A stretch of 64,000 nt of DNA from Nannizziopsis barbatae (Eukaryota > Ascomycota > Eurotiomycetes > Onygenales > Nannizziopsiaceae), in the NCBI GenBank assembly GCA_014964245.1, contig JACVYH010000001.1, positions 5,848,001 through 5,912,000 on the forward strand, in the 5' to 3' direction. Position 1 is the first letter of the stretch, and the number at the start of each line of letters is the position of its first letter. The position numbers were made by a program, and so were the translations under genes. Below the pieces are notes generated by a model. The model made no database searches, was not told the origin of the DNA, and saw only the letters and a program-made list of their open reading frames with translations. Shown piece by piece: positions 1 to 10,329 of this stretch.

Positions 1-2092
1 TAGACGAAAATGCCCCAGCAGCGAAGTTCGATGACGAAACGCTTGCCATGCAAGCGGTGGCTGGTATGCCAGTACTAGGACTGCCTCCAGATAAGGGTGC
101 AGTTGACGTCGCGTCAGACTTCTTAGAAAAAGTTTACAAACATACAATGTACATTTTGGGAAGACAGATCTCAGAGGAAACCCTGGCTATGACCCCATTA
201 GAATTCTGGTTCACGATGCCCGCCATCTGGTCAGATGAAGCGCAAAGTGCTACAAAGGAAGCTGCTCTTAGAGCTGGCTTTGCATCTAACCCAGCGGACC
301 GAATCTTTATGATAAGGGAACCGGAAGCTGCTGCAATAGCTGCGCTCAAGGAATTTACAAGCCAGAATCCCCTAGCCCGCCCTCAAGAAGTAAACCCCGA
401 GATGCCCTCCTTTTCGTAATACCTCAGATACTAACAGTAGGACTAGGGCGAAGGAATACTTGTTTGTGATTGCGGGGGAGGTACCGTAGTAAGTAAAGCC
501 TCCATGTTATCAATAGGAATCCAACTGTTCTCATGTTATTTAGGACATCACTACCTACTCAATTATAAGCGTTTCCCCGAAACTGAAGTTTGAGGAAATG
601 TGCCCTGGAATAGGTATTTTTATCCACAGCAACAACTTCAGCTGTTCGAATTTAATCGCAAATTAGGAGCTAAATGTGGCTCGACCACTATTGATCGTGC
701 ATTTTATCAGCTCATGCTCAAACGGTTTGGTGACGCCTTTGGCAGTCTACCTTTACGATTGAGAGGCCCTGGAAGCGAGTTTATGGACGCTTTTGAGCGG
801 ATCAAGCAAAATTTTGGATCACCGGAGGACGTTGAACTTATATATGAACTTCCATTAAACATGATACTTCAAGAAGCAGATCCAAAATATTTCGATGAAG
901 ATGAGCGGTTAGTCAGGATTTCAAAGTATGCGTCCACCATCTACCTTATGCTCCCCAAATTCATTTCCCCTGAACACCCTGATCATTCCTAATCCCGGTT
1001 TTCCGCTAGGGCTTGGTTTCCGGCGGATCAGGTCTGCCGGGATTCTGAGGTCCCCATTAAAGGATCTTTGCTTCTCGGAAAGAAATTGTCTCGCTAACTA
1101 TCCTACAGGCGAGATCTTCAGATGCTCTTTGACCCAGTTGTAGACAGTATCAAGACCCTGATTGCAGAACAAATGATGTCCGTCAAATCCGCTGCTCAAA
1201 ACTCAAAGATCAATGTGAGATTCCTTATTCTTTTTTTTCTTCTTAGAATGTAGAGTGTTGCTAACTGTTAAATCTAGAAAATTATCCTAGTTGGGGGGTT
1301 TGGTGACTCTGAGTACTTGAGAAGCGCGCTAAAAAAGGAATTCAACAACATCAAAATCATCATGCCAAAACACCCGTAAGCACTATGGCTGATTTAGCCC
1401 ATTCAAAGCTCACAGGTCGGCTTTCTAGTCAAGCAGCTATTGTTAAGGGTGCAGTGATAGGAGGGCTTGATGGAACTCGGCCAGTCGCTCGACGATGCCG
1501 CCGCCACTATGGGTTTCTCTGTTGTAAACCTTTTAAAAAAGGCCTTGATAGAGATGATGACTGGTATATCGATCCCATTTCTGAGTCTCCATTTGCAAAC
1601 CATGTGATTTCATGGGTGGTAAAAAAGGTTGGTATTTGACCTTGTATCACACTCCCGAGCTACTCTCTAAACTTGACCAGGGAGAGAAATTAGACGAGGC
1701 CACCATCCGGACAGATGATCTTATAATTGTCAGGGACGAGCCTGATAGCAACCTTTGGTATGTTTCCTTACCATTTTATCAGTGTGACCAGGAAGACCCC
1801 CCGAGAAGTAAGCGAGACTCTGGTAAGTTCGGGTTGTCAAATCAAACTACTCCTTTAAACGATTACTGACCTCCAAACAGGGGTTCGTCGGGTTGGAAAA
1901 CTCTACTGCGATATGTCAGAAGTCGATCCAAAACTGATTCAATCGAAAATCGACTCCAATGGCGAAGCTGTGTACTGGCTGGACACCATGGTGCGGGTCC
2001 ATTTTGGGGCAGAAACGGGTGTTCTGCGATGCGAAACCATCGTTGATGGAAAATCCATTGGAGAAACATACATTGACTTCACGAAAAAATGA
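1..2092 (+). CDS. Hsp70/HSPA12-like actin-fold ATPase (5' truncated; possible internal frame break)
   Basis: The product is a cytosolic Hsp70-superfamily ATPase of the divergent HSPA12-like group that is expanded in filamentous fungi; the client is unknown. Inferred exons: <1..389, 447..488, 544..613, 667..925, 1109..1214, 1278..1375, 1429..1822, 1881..2092. The joins restore family motifs: VWSDEAQ-like IWSDEAQ and REPEAAAIAAL, the phosphate loop CDCGGGTVDITTY split between exons 2 and 3, GAKCGSTTID, FDPVVDSI, ILVGGFGDSEYL and GAVIGGLDG followed by RRCRRHYG. The beginning lies outside the window. Phases agree at all joins except inside the exon from 1429. There the reading changes frame near 1616-1627, at a run of six A, just where the family motif W-x-V-x-K-G is expected. 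A 41-nt intron (1619..1659) would also reconcile the frames but is shorter than the others here. The gene may therefore be intact with a tiny intron, carry a 1-nt deletion, or contain a sequencing error. Confidence 0.8.
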
Positions 2093-2745
2093 TTATAGGC
2101 TAGGTATTCTCCAAGAAGAGAAGTCTAGGAAAGGCATGGGAGAAAATGGCCAATGCTACTCCTACCGCCAAAACTGTGTGGCCCTCCAATCATTTATCTT
2201 GAATAGAGTAATCAGTTGAGTTGAGTTAAATATGAATAATACAGCAAGAAGAAAATGCTTCAGACCCGGCCGGGTTCCAATTCAATCTCCTGAAAATAAA
2301 TATAGCCTTTGAGTCGTAACCTTAGACATTGATGCTTTGTCTTCTGGCCGCGTGCCGAAATACTGTGAGGAATAGGAATCTCCCACCCGCTGAAAAGCAG
2401 AACACGATTCAACCTGAAAGATTCAACAAAAGGCCAAAAGCTGCAGCTTTATCGGAAGTCCGATGCTATTACATATATGGGCTACATGTATCAATTTGAG
2501 CTTAGACATACCCCCATGAGTCTAGAAATTTGACTTATTCTGCTCGGAAAAAAAATGTTTCATTATCGCGTACAGTACATGTTAGACCGTTGTTTAGAGG
2601 ATCAGTTGAAGCCATAAAAAATGGGGGTTATAATGAATGGATATTCAAATATATGCCGAGAGAGAGAAAGGGTATCATGGGACCAAAAATGAAGTGAGTG
2701 ACAGAGAAAACGAGGCTTGCTAGGTCTTCAAAATGACATTTTGGT
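2093..2745. other. Convergent intergenic region
   Basis: This is 653 bases between the 3' ends of the Hsp70-like gene and the DUF1776 gene. It presumably holds the two 3' UTRs. I see no coding potential, repeat or RNA gene. Confidence 0.5.
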
Positions 2746-4322
2746 TTACGAGACCTTCTCCCAGGTTTCACTTCCATAGCCATTTCCATCTTCAGAGCCT
2801 GAATCGGAAGAAAAGCTTGAATATCCCGTGCGTAGCCCAAGCATCCAACTAATGGCTACGCTAGGGACAATGTTTCCAACAATAGAGTACGTCCTTGAGC
2901 CGCGGCCAACGTACACAATTTGTTGCTTCTTTTTCCGTCGGCCAAGTATGGTTTTCGGACCAGGTAGAAGGGCATCAAGAACTGCAAAATGCAGATCTTT
3001 GGCTGGTGATCCTTGAAATCCACCGTAGCTAGCGGGATGTCCTAGACGATGGTCAATACTCGACAGGTATGGGGAACCGTACAAAGCTCGCTGCTGCGGC
3101 TGCCATGCCAGCACCTCTGTGCCTTTACTCTTCCCGTTAACGTGACCGAACTGTTTGCCGAAGTCAATGTTGCCAAGTTTTAGCTCAACAACATCAATAG
3201 ACCCGTGATTGTTGTCCATAAGCCGTAACTCTTGTCGCAAACTCGTGGCAAATCCAGACAGGGCTCGCGCCACGGCTACCTCAGGAGATGCAAACGGAGA
3301 GGAGAGAGAGGATTGAATGGAAGGCATTATTAAAACGATGGAGCTGCTGTTATTTCTCAAAGTAAGAAGGGGAAGGAATAGCTGTGCGGTAAGGATTGGG
3401 TATAAGAGGCGGGTATTTATCGTGTCAGCCCAGTTTGAGGCTGGAATGGTCGCAACAGGGCCGACAGGATATTTCAATGACGGCACCAGAATAAGCCCAG
3501 TTAACTGGCAAGTATGTGGAGGTATGCCCGGCATGGGCATTTGGGGATTTGTAAGGAGAGATTGGATAACGAATAGTGAAGGATGAATTTCTGATGGCTC
3601 GGAAGGGGTCTAAATCCACATTAGAACCTTGGAATTTGCTTGGTAGGAAATTGCGACACTTACATTAGCTAAATCAAGCCATAAGGGGCGGATATCCTCG
3701 CGTCTTTCATTTTGAACAACGTGCTCTTCATCAGTCGATGTAATAGTGATGAAAACGATAAACCCTCGCCGTTCCAGATCACAGGCTATTGATTTCGTTA
3801 CTGTCTCATGGGGCGATCCCGCGATAACTAGTGCGCCGTTAAGAAACGAGATACTCAACAAAAATTCAGTAATCCTTACCAACTATCTCTTTTCGGGCTC
3901 CATTTCCCGCCCTCCTAGCCTTTCGTTTTTTAACACTAAATTTTCGACTGCCATATATCAAAAGTCCCCCCGTCCCCACAAATGCCAAGATCGCAGCCGT
4001 CCATGCCCGGTTATCTGACACCCAATCATGTACTCGGTTCAGAACGGACTTCGGAGGTACTGGGCCTATTATCTGTTGATTCGTTCTCGGGAGAGGTTTA
4101 AGATATGTCGGGAGCCAAGATTGCCGCGACAGCGTATCGCGTACATTTGAGGCGGCGTAGTCTACATGGCGGTCGATGGATTCTGCAACCTGTGAGGAGT
4201 ATCGCCGGACATCGTTTGGAATCCAAGATAGCTTGTCAGGCTGTGAGTTTCAGCTTTTAAGATAGATAATTTTAGCCAGGAGAACTTACGTAGCCAAAGA
4301 AAAACTCATCATCACTTGTCAT
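2746..4322 (-). CDS. DUF1776 family protein (SDR-like, one N-terminal membrane segment)
   Basis: A fungal family related to short-chain dehydrogenases, without an established activity. Inferred exons on the minus strand: 4322..4290, 4240..3880, 3827..3664, 3609..2746, giving 473 aa with all phases matching. The start is the ATG at 4322 (MTSDDEFFFGY), followed by an intron with GTAAGT. Residues about 90-108 (around AILAFVGTGGLLIYG) form a membrane segment with basic residues after it, so the protein is probably anchored. The domain opens with VIAGSPHETVTKSIACDLE, a degenerate Rossmann beta-alpha unit, and continues through ERRGFIVFI and DIRPLWLDL. The C-terminal tail is Ser/Asp-rich. It is divergent from the Wss1-like gene, with 368 bp between start codons. 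The family assignment is firm; the function is unknown. Confidence 0.8.
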
Positions 4323-4690
4323 ATTGAATAAGATGTCCAGGCCCGGAGAAAATGATGCTTGACGAAGCCGTAAGCTTGTTCAGCTTCCGCTTGAAATTAT
4401 TTCGGTTGCGGAGAAACTGCGATGATGTGATGTATTTGCCCCTTCTCACCGCTCAATAGGCGCGTGCAGTGACTAAGCCATGTGGAGCAATGCTTGGCAA
4501 CGGTCGAGGCTGCTGACATAACCCAGCCGACCGGTCTCGACCGCCAAACACCGCGAAACAACAACAATAAACCCCTCGCCGCCGCCCTTCTTACTCTACA
4601 ACACGCTCTCTCTCCACGCGTTGCCTCTGTGCTCCCTCTCACAACACAACGTCTACACCCCACACCTGTGTCCCCACAGCTACAAGCAAC
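4323..4690. promoter_or_regulatory. Divergent promoter region, DUF1776 gene / Wss1-like gene
   Basis: These 368 bases separate two start codons that point away from each other, so both promoters must lie here. The half next to the Wss1-like gene is rich in C, A and T (CT/CA-rich leader), as is common in filamentous fungal promoters. I see no convincing TATA box. Confidence 0.45.
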
Positions 4691-6012
4691 ATGGATAAGA
4701 ACGATCTTATTCTTGAATATCAACATGACAAGAATAGGCCCCACGCAGACGCGGCTAAACAGGCACTAGAAACGATCGGTGCTCTGGTGTGGCCTATCAT
4801 GCGCCATCGGTCATGGAAAGTTGGGAAACTCTGCGAATTCTATCCAGCTCAGCATCAGCTGCTAGGGTGCAACATCAACCGTGGCTCGAGAATCTGCCTT
4901 CGGCTCAGGTGCCCTCGTAATGAAAAAACATTTCTTCCTTTAGCGGAGGTCCTTGATACAATGCTACACGAGTAAGTTTCTTCTAGATGTTTTGTATAGG
5001 TTTGTTCTGTTTTGACGTTATCTTATGTAGACTTAGCCATATGGTTTATGGCGCCCATGATACCAAGTTTCATGCACTTTGGAACGAGCTCCGTGTTGAA
5101 TACGAGCGGCGAGTATGCGCAAAAGCCGGAGTCGCCCCGGAAAACTTCATGCCACTTGGGCCTGGTGGCCGCATGATCCCAATGGGTACTAACGGAACTG
5201 CCAAGAGAGCACGCGCTGCTGGTGAAAAACTTCGCGAGCGGAGCTGGGGCTCTGGAGCTGTGCTCGGAGGCATGGATGGGCCGCATGGTGCCGATATGAA
5301 GCGCCTCCTTGCAGAAGCAGCAGAGCGACGACGCGATAACGTTACTCGAGGATGCGGTAGCGGCTTATGCAAAGGGGCGAGGTCTAACGGAAAAGGCCCA
5401 TACAATGGTTTCAAGACCAAGGAGGAAGAGGACGATGCCAATGTGCGCGTCATCATCGAGTTGTATGGACAAATGGTGTGGGAGTCGGAGGACCCTTTTC
5501 AAGAAAAGGTGACCCAGACTACGTCCCAGAGAGGAAATGGCGCGGGCCCTTGGTGCTGCGCTATATGCACCTGTCATAATGACGGTATGTTCCTTTGCTG
5601 CGGCGCATGTGGTGCTGAAAGGGGCAGTCAACCTCCCAAGCCGACCCATTGCCCAAAGGCCCCCTCCAAGCCCTCAAAAGTTTCTGCTCCTCGCGCAAAA
5701 ACTGCTGTTGCCCCTTCCAAACCCTCAAAAGATTGTCCACATCGCAGCCAGGCCTCTACCCATCCTCAAAAGGCTCCATACCCTGTTCATCACCCACAAG
5801 CCAACCCTGCCCCTCTGCCAAGTCGTCGAGCTACAATCAAAACTACAATCAAAGCCTGCTCACAGGCACACACATCCACCAGTAAGCCGCAGGTGGCTGT
5901 CGAGCAAAGCATTAAGTTGAAAAATGTAGCGTGGGTGTGCTTGTGCGGCATATTTTTCGACTCTCGGTGGACTGCTTGTGCTTCCTGTGGCTCCGTGAAC
6001 CCCGTGCATTGA
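4691..6012 (+). CDS. Wss1-like WLM-domain metalloprotease with two zinc fingers
   Basis: A WLM-domain protease of the Wss1/SPRTN type, which cleaves proteins crosslinked to DNA in the nucleus. Exons 4691..4971 and 5031..6012 (59-nt intron) give 420 aa. The intron splits the active-site glutamate codon; joining yields the zinc site H93-E-L-S-H97 with a third histidine at 103 (HELSHMVYGAH), as in the WLM family. The N-terminal residues 1-40 include the WLM-typical basic stretch. Residues 268-290 (WCCAIC...CCGACG) and 394-417 (WVCLCG...CASCG) are zinc-finger-like pairs of the RanBP2 type, which could bind ubiquitin or SUMO conjugates. Between them lies a Pro/Lys/Ser-rich low-complexity segment with repeated PSKPSK. 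Yeast Wss1 carries SUMO- and Cdc48-binding motifs, which I could not assign here. The family call is firm; orthology with yeast Wss1 is likely. Confidence 0.85.
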
Positions 6013-6595
6013 AAATGATTATGATGACCACGATTATATGAGACTGCATGTCATTTACCTGGAGTTAAATACCGCTTGGAGTTGATCTTGTTTTCTTTAA
6101 TCTATGAGGGCGGAAATGTGGTGTTGCATGGGCATTTGAGGAAGCACTTAGGTATACTGGTTGATTTTATGATATTGAGTTTACTTCGAATACCCACAAA
6201 GGTAGTTACCTATGCTAATTCAAGAATGAATCTTTAATTTGATTGGGTCCTCGCAGGGTCTACTGTAGCTAGAATGATAGTATACCCCGGATTTTTCAAA
6301 CAAAAAAAATCAAGTCGTGAATCACGTCTGGTCAAAATGACTCAACAGTTTGAGAACTACCTACATACTCGACCACTTGTGTAGGGCGAGTCACTCGATC
6401 ATGGACAGCGACTTCTGCGCCTACACGTTTTTTCAAAACAAATCTTTTATGTATTTGTGACACTGCGCGCAAAAGTACTAAACAAATTCTGTATGTAAAA
6501 TCAAAGTCTATCAAATCAAACACACTCCCCTATTTCCTTCGTTCCCCTCTTCACTGCAACCCGCTTCTCGTTCAGATCTATCTGGAGGCTGGTTC
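6013..6595. other. Convergent intergenic region
   Basis: About 580 bases between the ends of the Wss1-like gene and the secreted protein gene, AT-rich, presumably two 3' UTRs. Nothing else is supportable. Confidence 0.45.
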
Positions 6596-7534
6596 TCACT
6601 CTTGCTTTTCTGAGGTCTTGTCCATAGGCTCGACTACCCAAACAAGGTGGCTAATTGGTTTGCCTTTGGGGTCAAAAATTGGGAAGTCAATTTCGCGTTC
6701 AACCGTCTCTAAGCCATGAGCAAGGGCACAACCCTCAATAGTCTTCTGTCTTTGATGGACGCATCCTTCTATCCACCTCGCCCTGTCTGCGCACATGGAT
6801 CGAGGCTGAGAGTCGCACTTTACCATGGCATCCTTCGAGCACTTTGCCTTGATTCTAGCTCGGAAAACGTAGGTTTGCCAGGCGCGATGCGATCGCGGGG
6901 GACAAGAGCCACTGTCTGCTCTGGATTCTGTGAAGGTGACCGACGTTGATTTTGTATTCGTGTATCCGAATGAGACATCCGCTCCACCCTTTCCAACTTT
7001 CGAAGAAAGTTGGACGTTCACATTCCAGCCAATGGTGGCTTGCTTAGCAGTTGCGACGGATTCCGTGAGCGTGAGAGTCGTATCCCCTTTATCTCCAGTG
7101 TTGGTCTGGGGTTTCTCGGAGCTGAGCTCTGCATAGACATGTCCGTCCAAAATTTCGAGAATGGTCTCTCGAATGAAAGTTTCAGACAGTTCACTGCATC
7201 CAGAAGGGTTTAGGTTACAGCCACCAAACTGTGCGATTCCTGCCCTTGAATGATGCGAGTCTCTGAATAACACGGCTTTTCCTATCTCTTTTCTTCCTCG
7301 GAGGAGGATCTCTTCCAGTTTTTTGACCTTCACAGAGGTGTCATTCCTTGCGACGATTGCTCGTTTCTCTATTTTGCTATCAAGGGTCCGCAATATCGGG
7401 GACTCCGAAACCACATTCCACACAGCTTGGGGGCTACTCGTAATTGCAGCAGGCTGGACATCGTGAGGCAAAGCACTGACAGAGGCACTCAAAAAGAGGG
7501 GAACAAGAAGCGAAAGGGATAACGGCCCCATCAT
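6596..7534 (-). CDS. Secreted protein of unknown function, possibly aerolysin-like
   Basis: A single-exon gene of 312 aa. The first ATG in frame is at 7534 (MMGPLSLSLL); the reading frame extends upstream to 7633 but has no ATG there. Residues 1-22 are a clear signal peptide, with cleavage probable near SVSA-LP, so the product is likely secreted. The centre (about residues 145-205) is rich in Thr, Ser, Val and Gly in alternating pattern (TTLTLTESVATAKQ ... KSTSVTFTES) around a GKGGADVSFGY loop. This resembles the amphipathic insertion hairpin of aerolysin/ETX-MTX2 beta-pore-forming proteins. The C-terminal third has six cysteines that could form disulfides. I do not recognise a specific family: the pore-forming idea rests on pattern only and no activity can be claimed. 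Confidence 0.6.
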   Translation of the reverse strand: MMGPLSLSLLVPLFLSASVSALPHDVQPAAITSSPQAVWNVVSESPILRTLDSKIEKRAIVARNDTSVKVKKLEEILLRGRKEIGKAVLFRDSHHSRAGIAQFGGCNLNPSGCSELSETFIRETILEILDGHVYAELSSEKPQTNTGDKGDTTLTLTESVATAKQATIGWNVNVQLSSKVGKGGADVSFGYTNTKSTSVTFTESRADSGSCPPRSHRAWQTYVFRARIKAKCSKDAMVKCDSQPRSMCADRARWIEGCVHQRQKTIEGCALAHGLETVEREIDFPIFDPKGKPISHLVWVVEPMDKTSEKQE

Positions 7535-7635
7535 TCTGACTCGGTTGAAAGTTAGAAAGAATAGGTTTGTAACGTGAATTGAATATATCAAGAGGCTTTT
7601 GAATGAATGCAGAATTAGGAATAGGACTTTCACTA

Positions 7636-7637
<2 letters not shown>

Positions 7638-7676
<39 letters not shown>
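7638..7676. repeat. (CTG)13 trinucleotide microsatellite
   Basis: Thirteen perfect CTG units on the plus strand, read as CAG in the leader of the minus-strand secreted protein gene, about 100 nt before its ATG. It is just downstream of a TATATAAAG-like box (about 7708-7715, minus strand). It is therefore probably transcribed near the start of the 5' UTR. Confidence 0.95.
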
Positions 7677-8329
7677 ATCAGAACGGAACTAGGAGGGAAA
7701 CTGCCCCCTTTATATAGCTTTCTTGCTCAATGGTATAGACTCATATCGGATCTGGCTCACTCAACCATCTTGCCGCGTGGATAAAAGATGATTACATTTA
7801 GGACAATGCCTACGTACTTCTGAGCGTATGGAATTCCGCACTTACCTAACACTTGCCTAAAAGAGCCGGTCCTCTTTAAGAGTGTGTAAAACAATTTTCC
7901 TCACGGCTTATGAGCTCAATCAATCACCGTCCACGCACTCAATCAAACCTCAATCGCAGAGCATTTTCCGACCTGATTCGGTCGGAAAATGGAAATCTGA
8001 CGGAGCAACTAGAAAAACCACAGCACGCTACGGCGAGAGGCAGTGGAAGATGGTGAAGACCTGCACCACGGATGGGTCGATGTTCACTTCACTGCGGTAC
8101 CTAGTATGCCTAGGTAAGCCCATGTCCAAAGATGATGGATTCAGAATTGCCGGCTTAGAGGAAGGTGGTAAGGGTTTCCGCATTTGAGGTTCGCCCAGGC
8201 GCCCTAGGCTGTTAATGTTTCGGCCGAGAAACAGTCAGACTTGCCTTTTCAAGCAGCTGCAACCAAGACAGGGCCTTGGCTCGCGGTTCCTCATCCGCCA
8301 TGGCCCACTGGTGACCTTATTCGTTGACG

Positions 8330-8343
8330 TACGGAGTACTCCG
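8330..8343. repeat. TACGGAGTACTCCG palindrome
   Basis: A near-perfect palindrome made of two head-to-head copies of the TACGGAGTA / TACTCCGTA element that recurs in intergenic DNA of this window. Confidence 0.85.
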
Positions 8344-9208
8344 CAGCAGACGGGATGGCACAGATGCCGCACTGGCGGAGGCCGGTAAGGGCCGGAATTA
8401 TAACTTTAACAGGCCACGTCGCGGCCCCCAGGAGGCCCAAACATGCCCTGAATCAAGGTGGCATTGCGCGAGCCGTTCACTGCGCAAAGGAGGTAAATAG
8501 TGACAAGTTACAACTGATATTCATCCGTAACAGGATAAACATGTACCCGACTGAGCGACAAAGATTCTGTTATTCACCTGGATATTATTATAGTTTCCTC
8601 TAAGGTGTGGGTTTGCCCAGCCGGTCATGTGGATCCCGCATATTTTCTCATATCCCACATACTAACAATCTAGTATGCAAATGTGACAAGTCTCGCGTTT
8701 TTATATAGAATGTGGACTCAGTTCGGGTGGAGAGCTGCGATTCCTCATTCATGAAACCCAAGGCAAGGGATTCGATCCTTAGTGTTGATGAGCCACATTG
8801 GGCTTCCTATTGGGGTGCAAAAACAAGGGGGAAACAAGGGATTTTAGACAAGATGCTCTGGAATTCTCATTGTTCATAATTTCCAAGTCTCGCTCAGAAC
8901 CTTTCCACAGGTTGTAATCAACCGTTCCGACGTTCAATCTATGCTGAACTGCTGAACCGGGACTAGCGCCAATTTGGCAAACAACCTTGGAGGCAAACAC
9001 TGGAGACGGTTATATCTGCTAGGCGGACGGTATGTATCTATTATTGGAAGCCTCTGGAGAATTGCAGTGTTTGGCAACCAAAGCGTTCGGATAATTCCGT
9101 CGTTTCGAAGCCTGGGCCACGGTGGATCAGCTATTTCTCCGACGGATCCAATCTCGGGCGGTTATGCGTCTTCGGATAAACTATACACCGCGCCGAGAAG
9201 AGCGATTC

Positions 9209-9256
9209 ATTACTAATCAGATTATTCATCAATCGATCCACATGTTGATTAGTAAT
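9209..9256. repeat. 11-bp inverted repeat, 26-bp spacer
   Basis: ATTACTAATCA at 9209-9219 is matched by its exact reverse complement TGATTAGTAAT at 9246-9256. It could be a protein-binding dyad or the edge of a small decayed element; no flanking duplication or transposase is visible. Confidence 0.7.
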
Positions 9257-10329
9257 CACAAAATTTTGTACCTTCAAAGTTCACTGTCGCCGCCAACAAC
9301 ATTTTTTTGATTGAACGAACAGACAAAAATACAGAGTAGATTAGAAAAGTCTTCGCAGGCTGACGGTGCAAAACATCTCCATTCAACCCTTGAATGATCG
9401 GTATCTCCTATGAGTAGGTTTCCCTATTGTTTTCCTTCTGCTTTGGCACGATTTCCTTCCAATTTCACAGTTACATGATGATCTACCACAACCCATTTCT
9501 TTAGGAAGAGCCGGAAGAGGTATGGCAGCTTGTCAATTCCCATGAAAGGGAATACCTCCCGTCAAATATGCATCAAGAAGTCCTGGCATAGACGGCAGAA
9601 AAGCAGTTTCTATCCCCGTTGCATCGTCATATGCGTTCGAGACAGGAACTGTTCCCCTTTGCCGTCTCCCTGTCGGGCCAGATTGGTGCATTACCATTTT
9701 GTCAGGAGGGATGAGACTGCCGTCGATGCTTATAACGGGTTCAACTGATGCTTACAACTTCGATTCAAGAGAGGGGCTACTCTATCTTTTGTTCTCGCTC
9801 TGACTCCGCGATTTCCTGGCTGGCTAGGTTTTGTCCGGGGCAAGAATCGAGCGACAAAAGATATTGCTTCCCCCTTTCAATACACTTGCTTTCAATCCAC
9901 ATACCCATCTCTGAACATGAACGCTAACGTCTTGGGTCTCAGGTTTTCTTTAGATATTTTGTCATTTCGGAAACTCCTCCCGAGTTCGACGATTCATCTC
10001 GTTTGCCTTACGCAATAGAGATGCAGGAGGATATTGGTGTTTACAGGGATAATATCTCTACATAAGTCAGAAATAATGGTAGATGATGATTGAACGTCTT
10101 CAGTTTTAGATATATCTTCAGAATTCAACATATGTATAAAAAGTCAAGTCCGACTTTTTGAACCTCCCTCCAAATGTATTCGATGGCCATGATCCACGTA
10201 TGTACAGTATGTATAACGTATGCTACCTATGCAGCGTATCCAAGGACCATGACAGTATTCCGAATTCCGCCCAGGCGCCCGCTTTTATCCAAAAACCATG
10301 AACTCTCGAACTCTAAACTTATCGGATAT

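Larger units (their letters stand above)
7535..10329. other. Gene-poor region with promoter of the secreted protein gene
   Basis: About 2.8 kb. The first 200 bases hold the leader and TATA-like box of the secreted protein gene. The rest contains only short open frames without recognisable motifs, one palindromic TACGGAGTACTCCG (8330-8343) and an 11-bp inverted repeat (9209-9219 with 9246-9256). The segment just beyond the 3' end of DIP2 is presumably its 3' UTR. Confidence 0.4.

Noticed and set aside
7599..7784. Plus-strand frame with a run of leucines
   Set aside because: Produced by the (CTG)13 repeat; not a credible protein.
8690..8800. Possible tRNA: GGGATTCGATCC resembles a B-box and a CTC...GAG arm lies upstream
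   Set aside because: The T-loop has the wrong base order and the acceptor and anticodon stems do not pair.
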